Below are positions 24,850 to 33,427 of a stretch of 64,000 nt of DNA, one piece after another. A program made the position numbers and the translations under genes. The stretch lies in NCBI RefSeq assembly GCF_004801405.1, contig NZ_SSOB01000019.1:1-64000 (forward strand), written 5' to 3'. The notes below the pieces were generated by a model. The model worked only from the letters and a program-made list of their open reading frames with translations. It did not search any database and had not been told where the DNA came from. Every line of letters begins with the position of its first letter. Positions within the stretch are counted from its first letter, which is position 1. This DNA is from Cohnella fermenti. GTDB taxonomy: Bacteria; Bacillota; Bacilli; Paenibacillales; Paenibacillaceae.

Positions 24850-27291
24850 TTAATTGCGGAGCGCCTTGCCCTTCGTCAGCATGTGCTGCATCCGCTGCTG
24901 CGTGAGCGGCTCTCCGCACAGGCTCAAGAAGGCTTCCCGCTCGAGATCGAGCATGTATTGCTCGCTCACGAGCGTCCCCGCCGGCACGTCGCCTCCGGCG
25001 AGCGCATGCGCCAGCTTCTTCGCGATCTTCAGGTCGTGATCGCTGATGTAGCCGCTCTCCCGCATCGCGATTGCGCCGAGCGTCATGAGCGCCGTGCCTT
25101 CGGAACCGGCGACGGCGAACCTCCGCTCCGGCCGCGGCTCGTAGCCGTCCCGCAGCAATCCGAGCGCCGCCTGCTTCGCCGCGTGGATACGATCGTCCGG
25201 GTTCGCGACGACCCGGTCCGTCTCCCGCAGGTAGCCGAGGCGGATCGCATCGTGCCCGCTTGTCGACACCTTCGCCATCCCGATCGTCTCGAAGGCGCGA
25301 ACGACGTGCGGCGTCAGAGCCGCGCTCAGCAACGAATCAGACGATCCCGACGAATCCGAAGAGCCCGATAACGCGGCCGCCCGGCTTGCCCGCAGCGCAT
25401 ATTCCTTGCAGCCGCCGCCCGCCGGGATCAGCCCGACGCCGACTTCGACGAGTCCGTAGTACGTCTCCGGCGAAGCGACAACCAGATCGGCGGGCAGGCA
25501 CGCCTCCACGCCGCCACCCAGCGCCATTCGGTGCGGCGCGGCGACGACCGGCTTCTCGAGCCGCTTCAGCTTCAGCATCGCGTTCTGGAACTGCCGGATG
25601 ATGCCGTCGATCTCCTCCCATTCCTCCTCCTGCGCCTCCATGAGCAGCAGCATCAGGTTCGCGCCGACGCAGAAGTTCTTGCCTTCATTCGCGATGACGA
25701 GCCCCTCGTAGTTGCGGCGAACTTCGTCCACGCCCTGCGAGATCATGTTCAGAATGTCCGCCCCGATCGCGTTGTTCGGGGAATGGAACTCAAGGCAGAC
25801 AACGCCATCCCCGAGGTCGATGAGGCTCGCGCCGCCGTTCGAGCGGATCGTGCCGCCGCGCTCCTTCAGCTCCCGCAGCGAGATCTCCTCGGGTCGTCGC
25901 TCCACCCGCCTCCACGCACCGCGATAGGAGAAAAGCAGCCCGCCTCCACTGCGAGAATAGAACGACGTGTGCCCCGCGGCGAGCCATTCGCTTACCCATG
26001 CCGGCAGCGCCTCCCCTTCGCTCTCCATCCGGCGGGCGGATTCGGCGAGGCCGATCGCGTCCCACGTCTCGAACGGGCCCAGCTCCCAGTTGAAGCCCCA
26101 CCGCATCGCCTTGTCGATCTCCTCGATCGAATCCGCGATCTCGCCGAGCTTATCCGCCGAATACAGCAGCGTCCGCTTCAGCAGATTCCAGGCCAGCTCG
26201 GAGCAGCGATCGCCGCCGCCCAGCAAAGCCCGCAGCTTCGCCGGCGTCCCCTTCGCCTGCTTCGCCGCCTCGAGCGAGCCGGACGTCGGCTTCCGCTGCG
26301 GCCGATAGTCCATAGTCGCCGGGTCCAGCGCCAGAATGACGCTCTCGCCGCCCGCTCCCTTGCTCTTGCGGTAGAAGCCCGCGCCCGTCTTCTCCCCGAG
26401 CCGCCCGCTGCGAACAAGCTCGCGGACGACATCCGGCGTCTCGAAGCGCGCCCGTTCCTCCGGGTCCGCCGTATGCTCCCGCACATTGTCCACGACATGT
26501 GCGAACGTGTCGAGGCCGACCAGATCGAGCGTGCGCAGCGATGCGCTCTTCGGCCGCCCCATCGCCGGCCCCGTCACGGCGTCGATCTCTTCCGCCGAAT
26601 AGCCCTTCTCCGCCATCTCCTGCAGAACAACGAGCAGCCCGTACGTGCCGATCCGGTTCGCGATGAAGTTCGGCGTGTCCTTCGCCAGCACGACGCCCTT
26701 GCCCAGCCGCTTCTCGCAGAACGTCTTCATCCTTAAGACAAGTTCCGGGTTCGTGCCGCGGCCCGGAATAATCTCGAGCAGCTTCATGTACCGCACCGGG
26801 TTGAAGAAGTGCGTTCCCATGAAGCACCTCCGGAACGCCTCGCTTCGCCCCTCCGCCATCTCGTCGATCGAGATGCCCGACGTGTTCGAGCTGACGACGA
26901 TGCCCGGCCGCCAATAGCGCTCGATCCGCTCAAGCAGCGACCGCTTCGCCTCCAGCTTCTCGACGATGACCTCGATGACCCAATCCGCCTCGGCGATGCG
27001 CGGCAGATCGTCCTCGAGGTTGCCCGGCGCGATCCGCTCCGCGAACTCCTCCGCGTAGAGCGGCGCGGGATTCGCCTTCTTCATCTTGGCGATGGCCGCC
27101 GTCGCCAACCGGTTCCTCACCGCCGGATGCTCCGGCGTCAGCCCCCGCCGCTTCTCCTCTTCCGTCAGCTCGGAAGGGACGATATCGAGCAACAGGCACG
27201 GAATGCCCGAATTGGCCAGATGCGCCGCGATGCCGGAGCCCATAATGCCCGAGCCGATGACGACCGCCTTGCGAACCGTCTGCCATGTCAT
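24850..27291 (-). CDS. fadN: 3-hydroxyacyl-CoA dehydrogenase/enoyl-CoA hydratase
   Basis: An 813-residue bifunctional protein like B. subtilis FadN. An N-terminal NAD-binding domain (KAVVIGSGIMGSGIAAHL, residues 8-25) and dehydrogenase helical domains (FMGTHFFNPVRYMKLLEII, near 165) are followed by a C-terminal crotonase domain (NNAIGADILNMI, GKNFCVGANLMLL and MALGGGVEACLPADLV). It hydrates enoyl-CoA and oxidises the 3-hydroxyacyl-CoA. A Ser/Asp-rich insertion (SGSSDSSGSSDS) near residue 660 is unusual. The start overlaps the fadF stop as ATGA. Confidence 0.95.
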   Translation of the reverse strand: MTWQTVRKAVVIGSGIMGSGIAAHLANSGIPCLLLDIVPSELTEEEKRRGLTPEHPAVRNRLATAAIAKMKKANPAPLYAEEFAERIAPGNLEDDLPRIAEADWVIEVIVEKLEAKRSLLERIERYWRPGIVVSSNTSGISIDEMAEGRSEAFRRCFMGTHFFNPVRYMKLLEIIPGRGTNPELVLRMKTFCEKRLGKGVVLAKDTPNFIANRIGTYGLLVVLQEMAEKGYSAEEIDAVTGPAMGRPKSASLRTLDLVGLDTFAHVVDNVREHTADPEERARFETPDVVRELVRSGRLGEKTGAGFYRKSKGAGGESVILALDPATMDYRPQRKPTSGSLEAAKQAKGTPAKLRALLGGGDRCSELAWNLLKRTLLYSADKLGEIADSIEEIDKAMRWGFNWELGPFETWDAIGLAESARRMESEGEALPAWVSEWLAAGHTSFYSRSGGGLLFSYRGAWRRVERRPEEISLRELKERGGTIRSNGGASLIDLGDGVVCLEFHSPNNAIGADILNMISQGVDEVRRNYEGLVIANEGKNFCVGANLMLLLMEAQEEEWEEIDGIIRQFQNAMLKLKRLEKPVVAAPHRMALGGGVEACLPADLVVASPETYYGLVEVGVGLIPAGGGCKEYALRASRAAALSGSSDSSGSSDSLLSAALTPHVVRAFETIGMAKVSTSGHDAIRLGYLRETDRVVANPDDRIHAAKQAALGLLRDGYEPRPERRFAVAGSEGTALMTLGAIAMRESGYISDHDLKIAKKLAHALAGGDVPAGTLVSEQYMLDLEREAFLSLCGEPLTQQRMQHMLTKGKALRN

Positions 27292-29498
27292 ACGGAGTCA
27301 GCCTCCTCGCCTTGAGATGAATGGTCCTTAACCCGCTCGCCGAACACCGACAGCTCCAGCAGCTCCGCCACATCGAGAGTTCTCACCGAATCGTGCGCCT
27401 CCTTCATCCTCGTGCCGTCCTCCATCATCGCGAGGCAGTACGGGCAGCCGCTGCTGATGACCGTAGGCTGCACCGCCAGCGCCTGCTCCGTCCGCGCCAG
27501 ATTGACGCGCTTGCCCCCTGTCTCCTCCATCCACATCCGGCCTCCTCCTGCGCCGCAGCACATGCCGTTCTCCCGGCTGCGCGCCATCTCCGCCAGCCGC
27601 ACGCCCGGAATCGCTTGCAGCACGCGGCGCGGCGCCTCGTATTCGCCGTTGTAGCGGCCGAGATAACAGGAATCGTGGTAAACGACCTTCTCCTCGAGCC
27701 GATGCCTGGGGCGGAGTCGCCCCTCCTCCAGCAGCCGATCGAGCAGTTGCGTGTGATGGAGCACCTCCACTCCTTCCAGCCCGAAGTCCGGGTACTCGTT
27801 CTTCAGCACGTTAAACGTATGCGGGCAGGCGGTGACGATGCGGCGAACCCCGCAGCGCCGGAACAGCTCGACGTTGTCCGCCGCCAACTGCTGGAAAAGC
27901 AGCTCGTTCCCCATCCGCCTCGCCGTATCGCCCGAGCTTCTCTCCTCGTTGCCGAGAATCGCGAAGCGAATGCCCGCCTCCGTCAGCAGCCGGACAAGCG
28001 CGCGGGAGACGCGGCGGCTGCGCGGATCGTAGGAGCCCATCGAGCCGACGTAGAACAAATAATCGAAGTCCGGCAGCTCCCGCACGGTCGGCACCCGGAT
28101 TCCTTCCACCTCGCCGGTCCACTCCGCGCGGCTCCCGCGGCTCAGTCCCCACGGGTTGCCCTGCCGCTCGATGTTCGTCAGCGCCCGCTGCCCCTCCTGC
28201 GGCAGGCTTCCTTGCATCAGCACGAGATGGCGCCTCAGGTCGACGATTTTGTCGACGTGCTCGTTGGCGACCGGGCACTGGTCCTCGCAGTTGCGGCACG
28301 TCGTGCACGCCCAGATCTCCTCCTCCGTCATCACGTCGCCGATCAGCTCCAGCTCGGCAGGGGACCGCCCGCTACCGGCCTCTCCCCACGACGCCTTCTG
28401 CCAGGCAAGCGTCGGCCGGATGTCCGTCGCGTCTCCTTCCTCCTCCCGCCACAGCACTCCCGAAGAGGAGGAGCCATTCACCGCATGAGCGCGAACGCCC
28501 GGCCCTCCTCCAAGTCCGCCGAACGCAAATTCGGGAACCCAAGGCGACTTGCCGCTGGTGACAGCACCCTTTTCCGACAAGTGGTCCCTAAGCTTCGTAA
28601 TGAGGTGCATCGGCGACAGCGCCTTGCCCGTGCCCGAGGCGGGGCAGACGCTTGTGCAGCGGCCGCATTCGACGCAGGCGAACAGGTCGAGCATCTGCTT
28701 GCGCGTGAATTCCTCCACTCGGCCGACGCCGAACGATTCCGCATTCTCATCCTCGAGATCGAGCTTCGCCAGCTTCCCCGGCGGTTCGCGGCGGCGGAAC
28801 CAGACGTTGATCGGAGCCGTCAGAATGTGGAAGTGCTTCGACTGGGGCACGTATACGAGGAACGCGAGCAGAACGAGCAGGTGCATCCACCAGAAGATGT
28901 AGAAAATAAAACGGCTAACGGAGACCGACAGACTGGAGAAGAGAGCCGCGACAAGCGATGACAGCGGTGCCAGCTCCGATGCCTGCTGCCCCAGCCAGAG
29001 GCGCTCGAAGCCGAGGGACAGCAGCACCGACAGCATCAGCGCCAGAATAAAGAAGAGCACCGCGCTCGGCTTCCATCCCCGCTTCAGCCTTGGCAGCTTC
29101 TCGCCATAGCGCCGGTACGCCGCATAGCCCATCGCCGCCAGCACGAGGAAGACGGTCGTCTCCTGCAGCAGCCCGAACCACTCGTAGGCGGGAAGCGGCA
29201 GATGCCGCCCGGCCGTCAGCCCTTTGACGATCAGGTCGAGCGCGCCGAATTGCAGCACAATGAACCCATAGAAAACAACGACGTGCATGATGCCGCTGCG
29301 AATGTCCTTGAGCAGCTTCCGCTGCCCGAACGTCTGCGCCAGAAATTCGCGGAGACGCCCCGGGCCGCCGCCGTCCCAGCGGACCTCCCGGCCGAGCCGA
29401 ATGTACATATACCGGCGGTAAACCGCTTGATAGAACAAGCAGAGTGCATAGCCGGTTGCCGCCAGGAACAAGAGCAGATTCGCGAGTTGCCATGCCAT
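27288..29498 (-). CDS. fadF: Membrane Fe-S oxidoreductase linked to EtfAB
   Basis: A 736-residue protein like B. subtilis FadF (YwjF). The N-terminal membrane segments (~1-270) are of the nitrate-reductase-gamma/HdrE type. Two 4Fe-4S motifs follow (CVECGRCTSVCP and CTTCRNCEDQCP), then two CCG domains (CPHTFNVLKNEYPDFG, CCGAGGGRMWMEETG). It probably accepts electrons from EtfAB and passes them to menaquinone, as proposed for the family. The start MAWQLANLLLF at 29498 follows AAGGAAAGGA; upstream in-frame residues are not conserved. It is the first gene of the fad operon, divergent from etfB. Confidence 0.9.
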   Translation of the reverse strand: MAWQLANLLLFLAATGYALCLFYQAVYRRYMYIRLGREVRWDGGGPGRLREFLAQTFGQRKLLKDIRSGIMHVVVFYGFIVLQFGALDLIVKGLTAGRHLPLPAYEWFGLLQETTVFLVLAAMGYAAYRRYGEKLPRLKRGWKPSAVLFFILALMLSVLLSLGFERLWLGQQASELAPLSSLVAALFSSLSVSVSRFIFYIFWWMHLLVLLAFLVYVPQSKHFHILTAPINVWFRRREPPGKLAKLDLEDENAESFGVGRVEEFTRKQMLDLFACVECGRCTSVCPASGTGKALSPMHLITKLRDHLSEKGAVTSGKSPWVPEFAFGGLGGGPGVRAHAVNGSSSSGVLWREEEGDATDIRPTLAWQKASWGEAGSGRSPAELELIGDVMTEEEIWACTTCRNCEDQCPVANEHVDKIVDLRRHLVLMQGSLPQEGQRALTNIERQGNPWGLSRGSRAEWTGEVEGIRVPTVRELPDFDYLFYVGSMGSYDPRSRRVSRALVRLLTEAGIRFAILGNEERSSGDTARRMGNELLFQQLAADNVELFRRCGVRRIVTACPHTFNVLKNEYPDFGLEGVEVLHHTQLLDRLLEEGRLRPRHRLEEKVVYHDSCYLGRYNGEYEAPRRVLQAIPGVRLAEMARSRENGMCCGAGGGRMWMEETGGKRVNLARTEQALAVQPTVISSGCPYCLAMMEDGTRMKEAHDSVRTLDVAELLELSVFGERVKDHSSQGEEADSV

Positions 29499-29539
29499 GC
29501 GGATCGTTCCTTTCCTTGTGTGACGTGACGGCGCCGATA

Positions 29540-29659
29540 CCTGATGCATACCCTTTCGTTTATTTGTACTTCGAGAACAAGGCGGATATTCTCGTCTCCC
29601 CGCTCCGGAATCGGCCGGGAGGCGAAGCCCTATATTCCGCTCCTCGCGCATATGGTTAG
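29540..29659 (+). pseudogene. Fragment of a FadR-like TetR regulator gene
   Basis: Just before etfB and on the same strand, one frame reads FVYLYFENKADILVSPL. This is the end of a TetR helix-turn-helix; B. subtilis FadR has a near-identical YLYF-x-NK-x-DIL-x-S segment. The start and the rest of the protein are missing, and a stop codon follows about 25 residues on. In B. subtilis, fadR is in the same operon as etfB and etfA, so position and sequence agree. I read it as a decayed fadR remnant. Confidence 0.55.
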
Positions 29660-29680
29660 AAGAGGAAAGGAGCGGATGAC

Positions 29681-30448
29681 ATGAACCTGTACGTTCTGTT
29701 AAAGCAAACGTTCGACACCGAGGAGCGAATCGTCCTGCAAGAAGGAATCGTTCAGAAGGACGGAGTCAAGTTCATTATCAACCCGTACGACGAATATGCC
29801 GTGGAGGAAGCGCTGCTGCTGAAGGAGGCGCACGGCGGCATGGTGACGGTCGTCTCCGTCGGCCCGCCGCGGGCGGCGGAGGCGCTTCGCACGGCGCTCG
29901 CGATGGGGGCCGACGAGGCGGTGCTGATCGACGACGAGGGCCGGGAGTACGACGAGGCCGCCGTCGCCCTGCTGCTGGAAGCCTACTTGCAGGGACAGCC
30001 GGTCGATCTTGTGCTCGCGGGCAGCTTCTCGACCGACACCGGCGGCGGCCAGGTCGCCGTCCGGCTCGCCGAGCGGCTCGGCCTGCCCCGCGTCTCCTCG
30101 ATCATCAACCTCGAGGTCGTCGGCGGCAAGGCGACGGCGGTTCGCGACGCGGAAGGGGATGCGGAGACGGTGGAGCTCCCGCTTCCGGCGGTTTGCACCG
30201 CGCAGCAAGGGCTGAACGAGCCGCGTTATCCGTCGCTGCCCGGCATCCTCCGCGCGAAGCGCAAGCCGCTCAAGCAACTCGCCGCGGCAGACCTGGGCCT
30301 CTCCGCGGAGCAGCTCGCTCCGCGCTCGTCGCGCGAGCGGCTGGCGCTGCCCGCCGGGCGCGGCACGGGCAAGCGCCTCGCCGGCCCGCCCGCCGAGCAG
30401 GCCGCGGCGCTTGTCTCGCTGCTGCGCGATGAAGCGAAGGTGCTCTGA
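29681..30448 (+). CDS. etfB: Electron transfer flavoprotein beta subunit
   Basis: A 255-residue EtfB. It opens with MNLYVLLKQTFDTEERI and has the family signature region around INPYDEYAVEEALLLKE (residue ~33) and LAGSFSTDTGGGQVAVRLAERLG (~110), with the AMP-binding and recognition loop RYPSLPGILRAKRKPL near 185. With EtfA it carries electrons from acyl-CoA dehydrogenases to FadF. AAGGAG precedes the ATG. The usual adjacent partner etfA is 1.5 kb downstream because of an IS1595-like insertion. Confidence 0.95.
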   Translation: MNLYVLLKQTFDTEERIVLQEGIVQKDGVKFIINPYDEYAVEEALLLKEAHGGMVTVVSVGPPRAAEALRTALAMGADEAVLIDDEGREYDEAAVALLLEAYLQGQPVDLVLAGSFSTDTGGGQVAVRLAERLGLPRVSSIINLEVVGGKATAVRDAEGDAETVELPLPAVCTAQQGLNEPRYPSLPGILRAKRKPLKQLAAADLGLSAEQLAPRSSRERLALPAGRGTGKRLAGPPAEQAAALVSLLRDEAKVL

Positions 30449-30747
30449 GTGTTCGCGGCTTGGGACTAAGTCACGATTAAGCTATCGCAGAGAGGCAATC
30501 CCCTCTAACGGCATTATGTCTCTTCTCCCGCTCGCTCAGGATTGGGATAAGCAAGGAATGCCGGCGGCGGTCGTGGCGCGGTGATGGTCCGGCAACGGAA
30601 ATGCCCAGGGGAGAACGGCGATTGAGGGAAGACGATGGTCGAAGCACGGCGATACGTAGCGATACTCGATGATACGCGGCGATGCTGGGGAACGGCGAGG
30701 AACAACCAGTGACGATGTTCAGGGCCGCTTCTGCGCTGCGTGCAGAG

Positions 30748-31632
30748 TTAACAGGCCGATCGGAGACCGGAGGGGACGCGCTGAACACGGCAGACAGCTT
30801 GGCAGGCCTGCACCATCAATTGAACGCAATCGCCTCCGTTCTGCCGGGCGTTCCACCGGAAGGAAGCCTCGGCCAGGTACTTGGATAGCGAGCTTGCTCT
30901 GATGCCGCGATAGGTTGTGCGAATTCGCTTGAACTCCACACGAATAATCGGGGCCAGGGTCCGGCAATGACGATTCGTCAAGTACCAGGACCACTGCATA
31001 TCGGTAGCCTGGCTGACGGGATCGGAGGCGAAGCATTCGCGCTTGAATAACAGGCGGGCCTCCTTCGTGAGGGAACCGCGGAGCATCTGTTCGCGTTCGA
31101 ACACCATCCAGTGCAATCGCACGGGGCGATCGGCATCATCGATCTCCATGGCTGCGGCAACCGGCTGCTCCTGTTCGTTAAGCCCGCCAAGGGAAGGCAG
31201 GGAAGGGCCGAAGATTGCCAAGCCGGCTTCCAGGCGCCCGCTCAGCCGATCCGCTCCCCCTTCGCCAAGCAGCAGGCTCTCTCGAATCTTGTTCATCATG
31301 GCATAAGCTGTTTTGTAGGTGACGCCGATCTGCTTCGCGAGCTGCGCGGCGTTGATGCCGGAGGACGGATCGCTCATGCGTTCTATAGTAAACAGCCACT
31401 TCGACAGCGAGGTCCGCGTGCCTTCCATGCAAGTGCCGGAAGTGACGGAAGCCTGGTGGCGACAACGTACGCATTCAAATAGAGGACGACGGCGAGTGGA
31501 GATCGTATACGCCTCCCGATGGCCGCAGAGCGGGCAACGATACCCGTCAGGCCACCGGCAATGAATAAAATAAGCCAAGCAAGCGTCTTCGCCGCCTTGA
31601 TTCGCCAGAAACTCCGCATAGCTCTCGAACAT
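30748..31632 (-). CDS. IS1595-family transposase-like protein, catalytic site apparently lost
   Basis: A 294-residue protein. The N-terminal zinc ribbon (CPLCGH and FECVRCRH), the helical TSLSKWLFTIERMSD segment and the LAKQIGVTYKTAYAMMNKIRES helix-turn-helix are typical of IS1595 transposases. So is the C-terminal SLSKYLAEASFRWNARQN segment. The place where the family has the first catalytic Asp (VDE-x-YIGG) reads LEAGLAIFG here, so the nuclease site seems missing. GGAGGTG precedes the ATG. The gene may be an inactive or domesticated transposase. Confidence 0.75.
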   Translation of the reverse strand: MFESYAEFLANQGGEDACLAYFIHCRWPDGYRCPLCGHREAYTISTRRRPLFECVRCRHQASVTSGTCMEGTRTSLSKWLFTIERMSDPSSGINAAQLAKQIGVTYKTAYAMMNKIRESLLLGEGGADRLSGRLEAGLAIFGPSLPSLGGLNEQEQPVAAAMEIDDADRPVRLHWMVFEREQMLRGSLTKEARLLFKRECFASDPVSQATDMQWSWYLTNRHCRTLAPIIRVEFKRIRTTYRGIRASSLSKYLAEASFRWNARQNGGDCVQLMVQACQAVCRVQRVPSGLRSAC

Positions 31633-31651
31633 GGCTGCACCTCCACAAAAG

Positions 31652-31665
31652 GGAACGTTCGTTCT
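31652..31665 (-). promoter_or_regulatory. LexA (SOS) box-like operator before the transposase-like gene
   Basis: AGAACGAACGTTCC on the minus strand matches 13 of 14 positions of the B. subtilis LexA consensus CGAACRNRYGTTYC. It lies between the putative -10 and the ribosome binding site of the transposase-like gene, an ideal place for repression. Confidence 0.5.
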
Positions 31666-31671
31666 CTTTTA

Positions 31672-31699
31672 TTGTAGCATTTTCTGGAAGGAATGCAAG
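31672..31699 (-). promoter_or_regulatory. Putative SigA promoter of the transposase-like gene
   Basis: On the minus strand, TTGCAT and TACAAT are separated by 16 bases, about 40 bases before the ATG. The LexA-like box begins shortly after the -10. Confidence 0.5.
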
Positions 31700-31990
31700 G
31701 GGAACTGTAAAAAAATGTTGCCGTGCGGAGGACGCAATCCGTGAGGAGATGAGGTTCCTGATCGAAGGGGAGATGAGGCCTAATGCGCCAAAAGGGGATG
31801 TCGTCCATGGACATAACCACAATATGGAAAACCGAAATCCCCCCTCCTCCTTCTCCACTGTATGGAAGAACCGCGATTGCATTTATTATGTAGTTATTCG
31901 CACCGAAAGGTCATACAGCAGGCAAAATCGGGCGTTGAACACGCCAAACCGCCGCTTGTCATCCCATCCCCCGAACAAGGAGGCCGTCCC

Positions 31991-32986
31991 ATGGGTCAAT
32001 CGATTGTCGTCGTTGCCGAGGCTCGCAACGGCAAGCTGAGGCAAGTATCGTTGGAAGCGCTTCACCTCGTGCGCGCCGCCCGCACGTCGCCGGACGACCG
32101 CATCTGCGCCGTGCTCGTCGGCCACTCGCTTGCCGAAGCGGCGGAGCGGCTTCGCGCCTGCGTCGATGGAACGACGTACGTCGTCGACGATGCCCGGCTC
32201 GCGGCGTACAACCCGGAGGCGTACGCCGCCGCCGTCCGGAGCGCGCTCGGCGGCGAGCGGCCGGACTTCGTCGCGCTCGGCCATACGGCGCTCGGCCGCG
32301 ACCTCGCCCCCGCGCTCGCCGCCTGGCTCGACGCCGGGCAGCTCTCCGATGTCGTCGCGCTGGAAGGCGCAGGCGATGCGCTCGCTTATGTGCGGCCGCT
32401 GTACGCCGGCAAGCTACTCGAGACGCGGCGCTTCGCTCCCGGCGCCGCCGCGCGGGTCGTCACGGTGCGGCCGAGCAATCTGCCGCCGGCGGAGCCGCTT
32501 GCCTCGCCGGGCAGGCTCGAGGCCGTGGTGTACGCACCCCCGGACGACCTGCGCGCGGTCGTCAAGGACGTCATTCGCCAGGCGGCGGGGAGGCTCGACC
32601 TGACCGAAGCGCGCATCATCGTCTCCGGCGGGCGCGGCGTCCGCAGCGCGGACGGCTTCAAGCCGCTGCGGGAGCTGGCCGCCGTGCTCGGCGCGGCGGT
32701 CGGCGCGTCGCGGGCCGCCTGCGATGCCGGCTATTGCGAGTACGCGCTGCAGATCGGCCAGACCGGCAAGGTCGTCACGCCGGAGCTGTACATCGCGTGC
32801 GGGATCAGCGGCGCCATCCAGCATCTGGCCGGCATGAGCCGCTCCCGCGTCATTGTCGCGATCAACAAGGACCCCGAAGCGCCGATCTTCAAGGTTGCGG
32901 ATTACGGGATCGTCGGCGACTTGTTCGAGATCGTCCCGCTCCTGACCGAGGAGTTCAAGAAGCTGCTCGCCTCGTCGACCGCCTAA
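31991..32986 (+). CDS. etfA: Electron transfer flavoprotein alpha subunit
   Basis: A 331-residue EtfA that binds FAD and works with EtfB. The N-terminal domain opens [19 protein letters not shown]; the C-terminal FAD domain has [35 protein letters not shown] and the diagnostic [27 protein letters not shown] at 31977-31983 fixes the ATG at 31991. The preceding bases carry the outer end of the IS1595-like element, so etfA may now rely on read-through or on a promoter in the inserted DNA. Confidence 0.95.
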   Translation: MGQSIVVVAEARNGKLRQVSLEALHLVRAARTSPDDRICAVLVGHSLAEAAERLRACVDGTTYVVDDARLAAYNPEAYAAAVRSALGGERPDFVALGHTALGRDLAPALAAWLDAGQLSDVVALEGAGDALAYVRPLYAGKLLETRRFAPGAAARVVTVRPSNLPPAEPLASPGRLEAVVYAPPDDLRAVVKDVIRQAAGRLDLTEARIIVSGGRGVRSADGFKPLRELAAVLGAAVGASRAACDAGYCEYALQIGQTGKVVTPELYIACGISGAIQHLAGMSRSRVIVAINKDPEAPIFKVADYGIVGDLFEIVPLLTEEFKKLLASSTA

Positions 32987-33023
32987 GTGCCGCCCCTCCG
33001 CCTGCTTGTTCCGCCGACCGCGC

Positions 33024-33066
33024 GCATCCTCTCCGGCCTCTTGCCGGGAAGGATGCTCTTTTTTTC
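33024..33066 (+). terminator. Rho-independent terminator of etfA
   Basis: The stem GCATCCT with AGGATGC, plus inner CCGG/CCGG pairing, is followed by TCTTTTTTT. It begins about 40 bases after the etfA stop on the plus strand. Confidence 0.85.
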
Positions 33067-33207
33067 CACACGAACGTTTGTCCTCTTTCACTGAAGGCGT
33101 TTCCATTGATTTTGTCGATGGGCGATATGCGAATGTTTCGATAACTGCGCGCCGCTTCGCGATGGTAATATGATCCTCAATTCCAAGACGATCGGGGGGC
33201 GAAAAAA

Positions 33208-33405
33208 ATGTTGATTCACGACTACGACGCCTATACAATATGGAAAATGCGCGAGATGGAGCTTGAGCGGCAGCACAAACGGGAGCTTCTGCTTCGTACG
33301 GGGGCGACTCCGGAGGGAACTGACGGCGCCAAGGGCAGAACGGGAATCCGGCAGCTCCTCTCGCTCCTGAGCCGCGAAACCCGCAAAACCCGCAAATCAA
33401 TCTAG
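33208..33405 (+). CDS. Small basic hypothetical protein
   Basis: A 65-residue protein with a highly charged helical middle (MREMELERQHKRELLLR) and a basic C-terminal end (SRETRKTRKSI). A GGGGGG-type binding site precedes the ATG at normal spacing, and it lies in a gap between the etfA terminator and the LysR gene, 22 bases before the latter. Not recognised. Similar short proteins in Paenibacillaceae often have no assigned role. Confidence 0.55.
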   Translation: MLIHDYDAYTIWKMREMELERQHKRELLLRTGATPEGTDGAKGRTGIRQLLSLLSRETRKTRKSI

Positions 33406-33427
33406 CCCGGACGGGATGTGATCGCGA

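Larger units (their letters stand above)
30498..31799. mobile_element. IS1595-like element with MITE-related inverted ends
   Basis: Two 43-base ends (30498-30540 and the reverse complement of 31757-31799) match at 32 of 43 positions without gaps: both begin ATCCCCT, share GCATTA, and end TCAGG. Between them lies one transposase-like gene on the minus strand. The ends belong to the same family as the MITE-like repeats at 4.3, 19.6, 38.3 and 60.1 kb. The element separates etfB from etfA. I see no clear target duplication. Bases 30541-30747 and 31700-31756 have no gene. Confidence 0.65.

Noticed and set aside
29444..29659. Intact 71-residue gene before etfB
   Set aside because: Only the short TetR-like segment is meaningful; there is no helix-turn-helix start, and no binding site before the frame.
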